From NCBI GenBank assembly GCA_002701965.1, contig NZXM01000055.1, positions 4,636 through 10,005 of the forward strand: DNA of 5,370 nt, read 5' to 3'. A program made the translations under genes and the position numbers. The notes under the pieces are model-generated. The model saw nothing but the letters and a program-made list of their open reading frames with translations. It was not told where the DNA came from and searched no databases. This DNA comes from Methanobacteriota archaeon. Lineage in GTDB: Archaea > Thermoplasmatota > Poseidoniia > Poseidoniales > Thalassarchaeaceae. How positions within the stretch are numbered: the first letter of the stretch is position 1; each line of letters opens with the position of its first letter. Below are positions 5,000 through 5,370 of the stretch, piece after piece.

Positions 5000-5370
5000 G
5001 TGTCGAGTGACGATTTGATTTGGGTCGGCTCCGCGCCGCTCAGTCCCGAAGACATGAAGCGTCTACGTCGTGACCTCATTCTTCAGCGAACTGTGCTTTG
5101 GGTCCCAACCAGTCTGATACTTTCCATTTCAATGCTGTTTTATGCTGGGTTAAAACTTTCAGAACCTGAGTCGATTACAGCTGTTGCGATTTCGTTTTTT
5201 GCTGCACTTTTACTAGCGCGTAAGTCAGGAAACCAACGATATCGACAAATCCGTACAGGATTGATTTCAGGGATGAATGTCACGCCGTTGTTACAACAAG
5301 AAGGTCGAGGAATTACAGCTCGATTTTTGGGCATGCCTGGGGGCGCGGATATCCTTGATGTGCTGATGCG
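5000..5370 (+). CDS. Two-helix membrane protein, N-terminal part (runs off right edge)
   Basis: A plus-strand frame opens after an in-frame TAG at 4994 and stays open to the window end, giving 123 residues without a stop. GTG 5000 is the first start. ATG 5054 is in frame and would remove 18 residues (S-S-D-D-L-I-W-V-G and on). Two hydrophobic segments lie at about 31-50 and 56-73, flanked by basic clusters (K-R-L-R-R at 20-24, A-R-K at 73-75, Q-R-Y-R at 79-82), which suggests both ends are cytoplasmic. After the second segment comes a soluble stretch with G-R-G-I-T-A-R-F-L-G (102-111), possibly the start of a cytoplasmic domain. The gene lies 8 bases after the coiled-coil membrane gene, on the same strand, with only a weak G-rich site before GTG. 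The family is not recognised, and the missing C-terminus could change the picture. Confidence 0.75.
   Translation, partial: MSSDDLIWVGSAPLSPEDMKRLRRDLILQRTVLWVPTSLILSISMLFYAGLKLSEPESITAVAISFFAALLLARKSGNQRYRQIRTGLISGMNVTPLLQQEGRGITARFLGMPGGADILDVLM

Noticed and set aside
1..5370. CRISPR arrays, tRNA or rRNA genes, insertion sequences, defence systems
   Set aside because: I saw no spaced direct repeats, no tRNA-like arms, no transposase or nuclease motifs and no terminal repeats on either strand.

Overview
The window looks like a piece of an archaeal chromosome. The clearest evidence is a complete 4-phosphopantoate--beta-alanine ligase (archaeal PPS, DUF137-type). Archaea use this enzyme to make coenzyme A in place of bacterial PanC. 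Mid-range GC, Asp/Glu-rich proteins, start regions with few Shine-Dalgarno sites and TATA-like elements at leaderless spacing fit a mesophilic, probably marine euryarchaeon such as Marine Group II (Poseidoniales). That lineage is an inference from gene content and style; no marker gene is present.

Layout, left to right. (1) Bases 1-317, minus strand: the N-terminal part of a dinucleotide-binding, FAD-type oxidoreductase whose gene runs off the left edge. (2) After a short divergent gap, a plus-strand pair: nadC (quinolinate phosphoribosyltransferase, NAD synthesis) at 390-1436 and the PPS gene (coenzyme A synthesis) at 1439-2203, two bases apart. (3) Convergent to them, with stop codons nested in one TTAA, an isocitrate/isopropylmalate dehydrogenase-family gene on the minus strand (2200-3390). 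(4) A 110-base divergent region (3391-3500) holding a 9-base inverted repeat, each arm 22-23 bases upstream of one of the two flanking start codons. (5) Plus strand: an uncharacterised acidic protein with a central coiled coil and a possible winged-helix C-terminus (3501-4112). (6) After a 66-base gap with a TATA-like hairpin, two membrane-protein genes 8 bases apart: a two-helix membrane anchor with a long coiled coil (4179-4991), then a second two-helix membrane protein (5000 onward) cut by the right edge.

The left half is cofactor and central carbon or amino-acid metabolism. NadC and PPS act in different cofactor pathways that can both draw on aspartate (quinolinate through iminoaspartate; beta-alanine through aspartate decarboxylation), so their pairing is metabolically sensible but not proven to be functional. 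The right half is unannotated archaeal protein space: one probable soluble protein and a probable two-gene membrane module of unknown role. I found no tRNA, rRNA, CRISPR array, insertion sequence, attachment site or clear sign of recent transfer. Every stretch over 300 bases is occupied by a gene.
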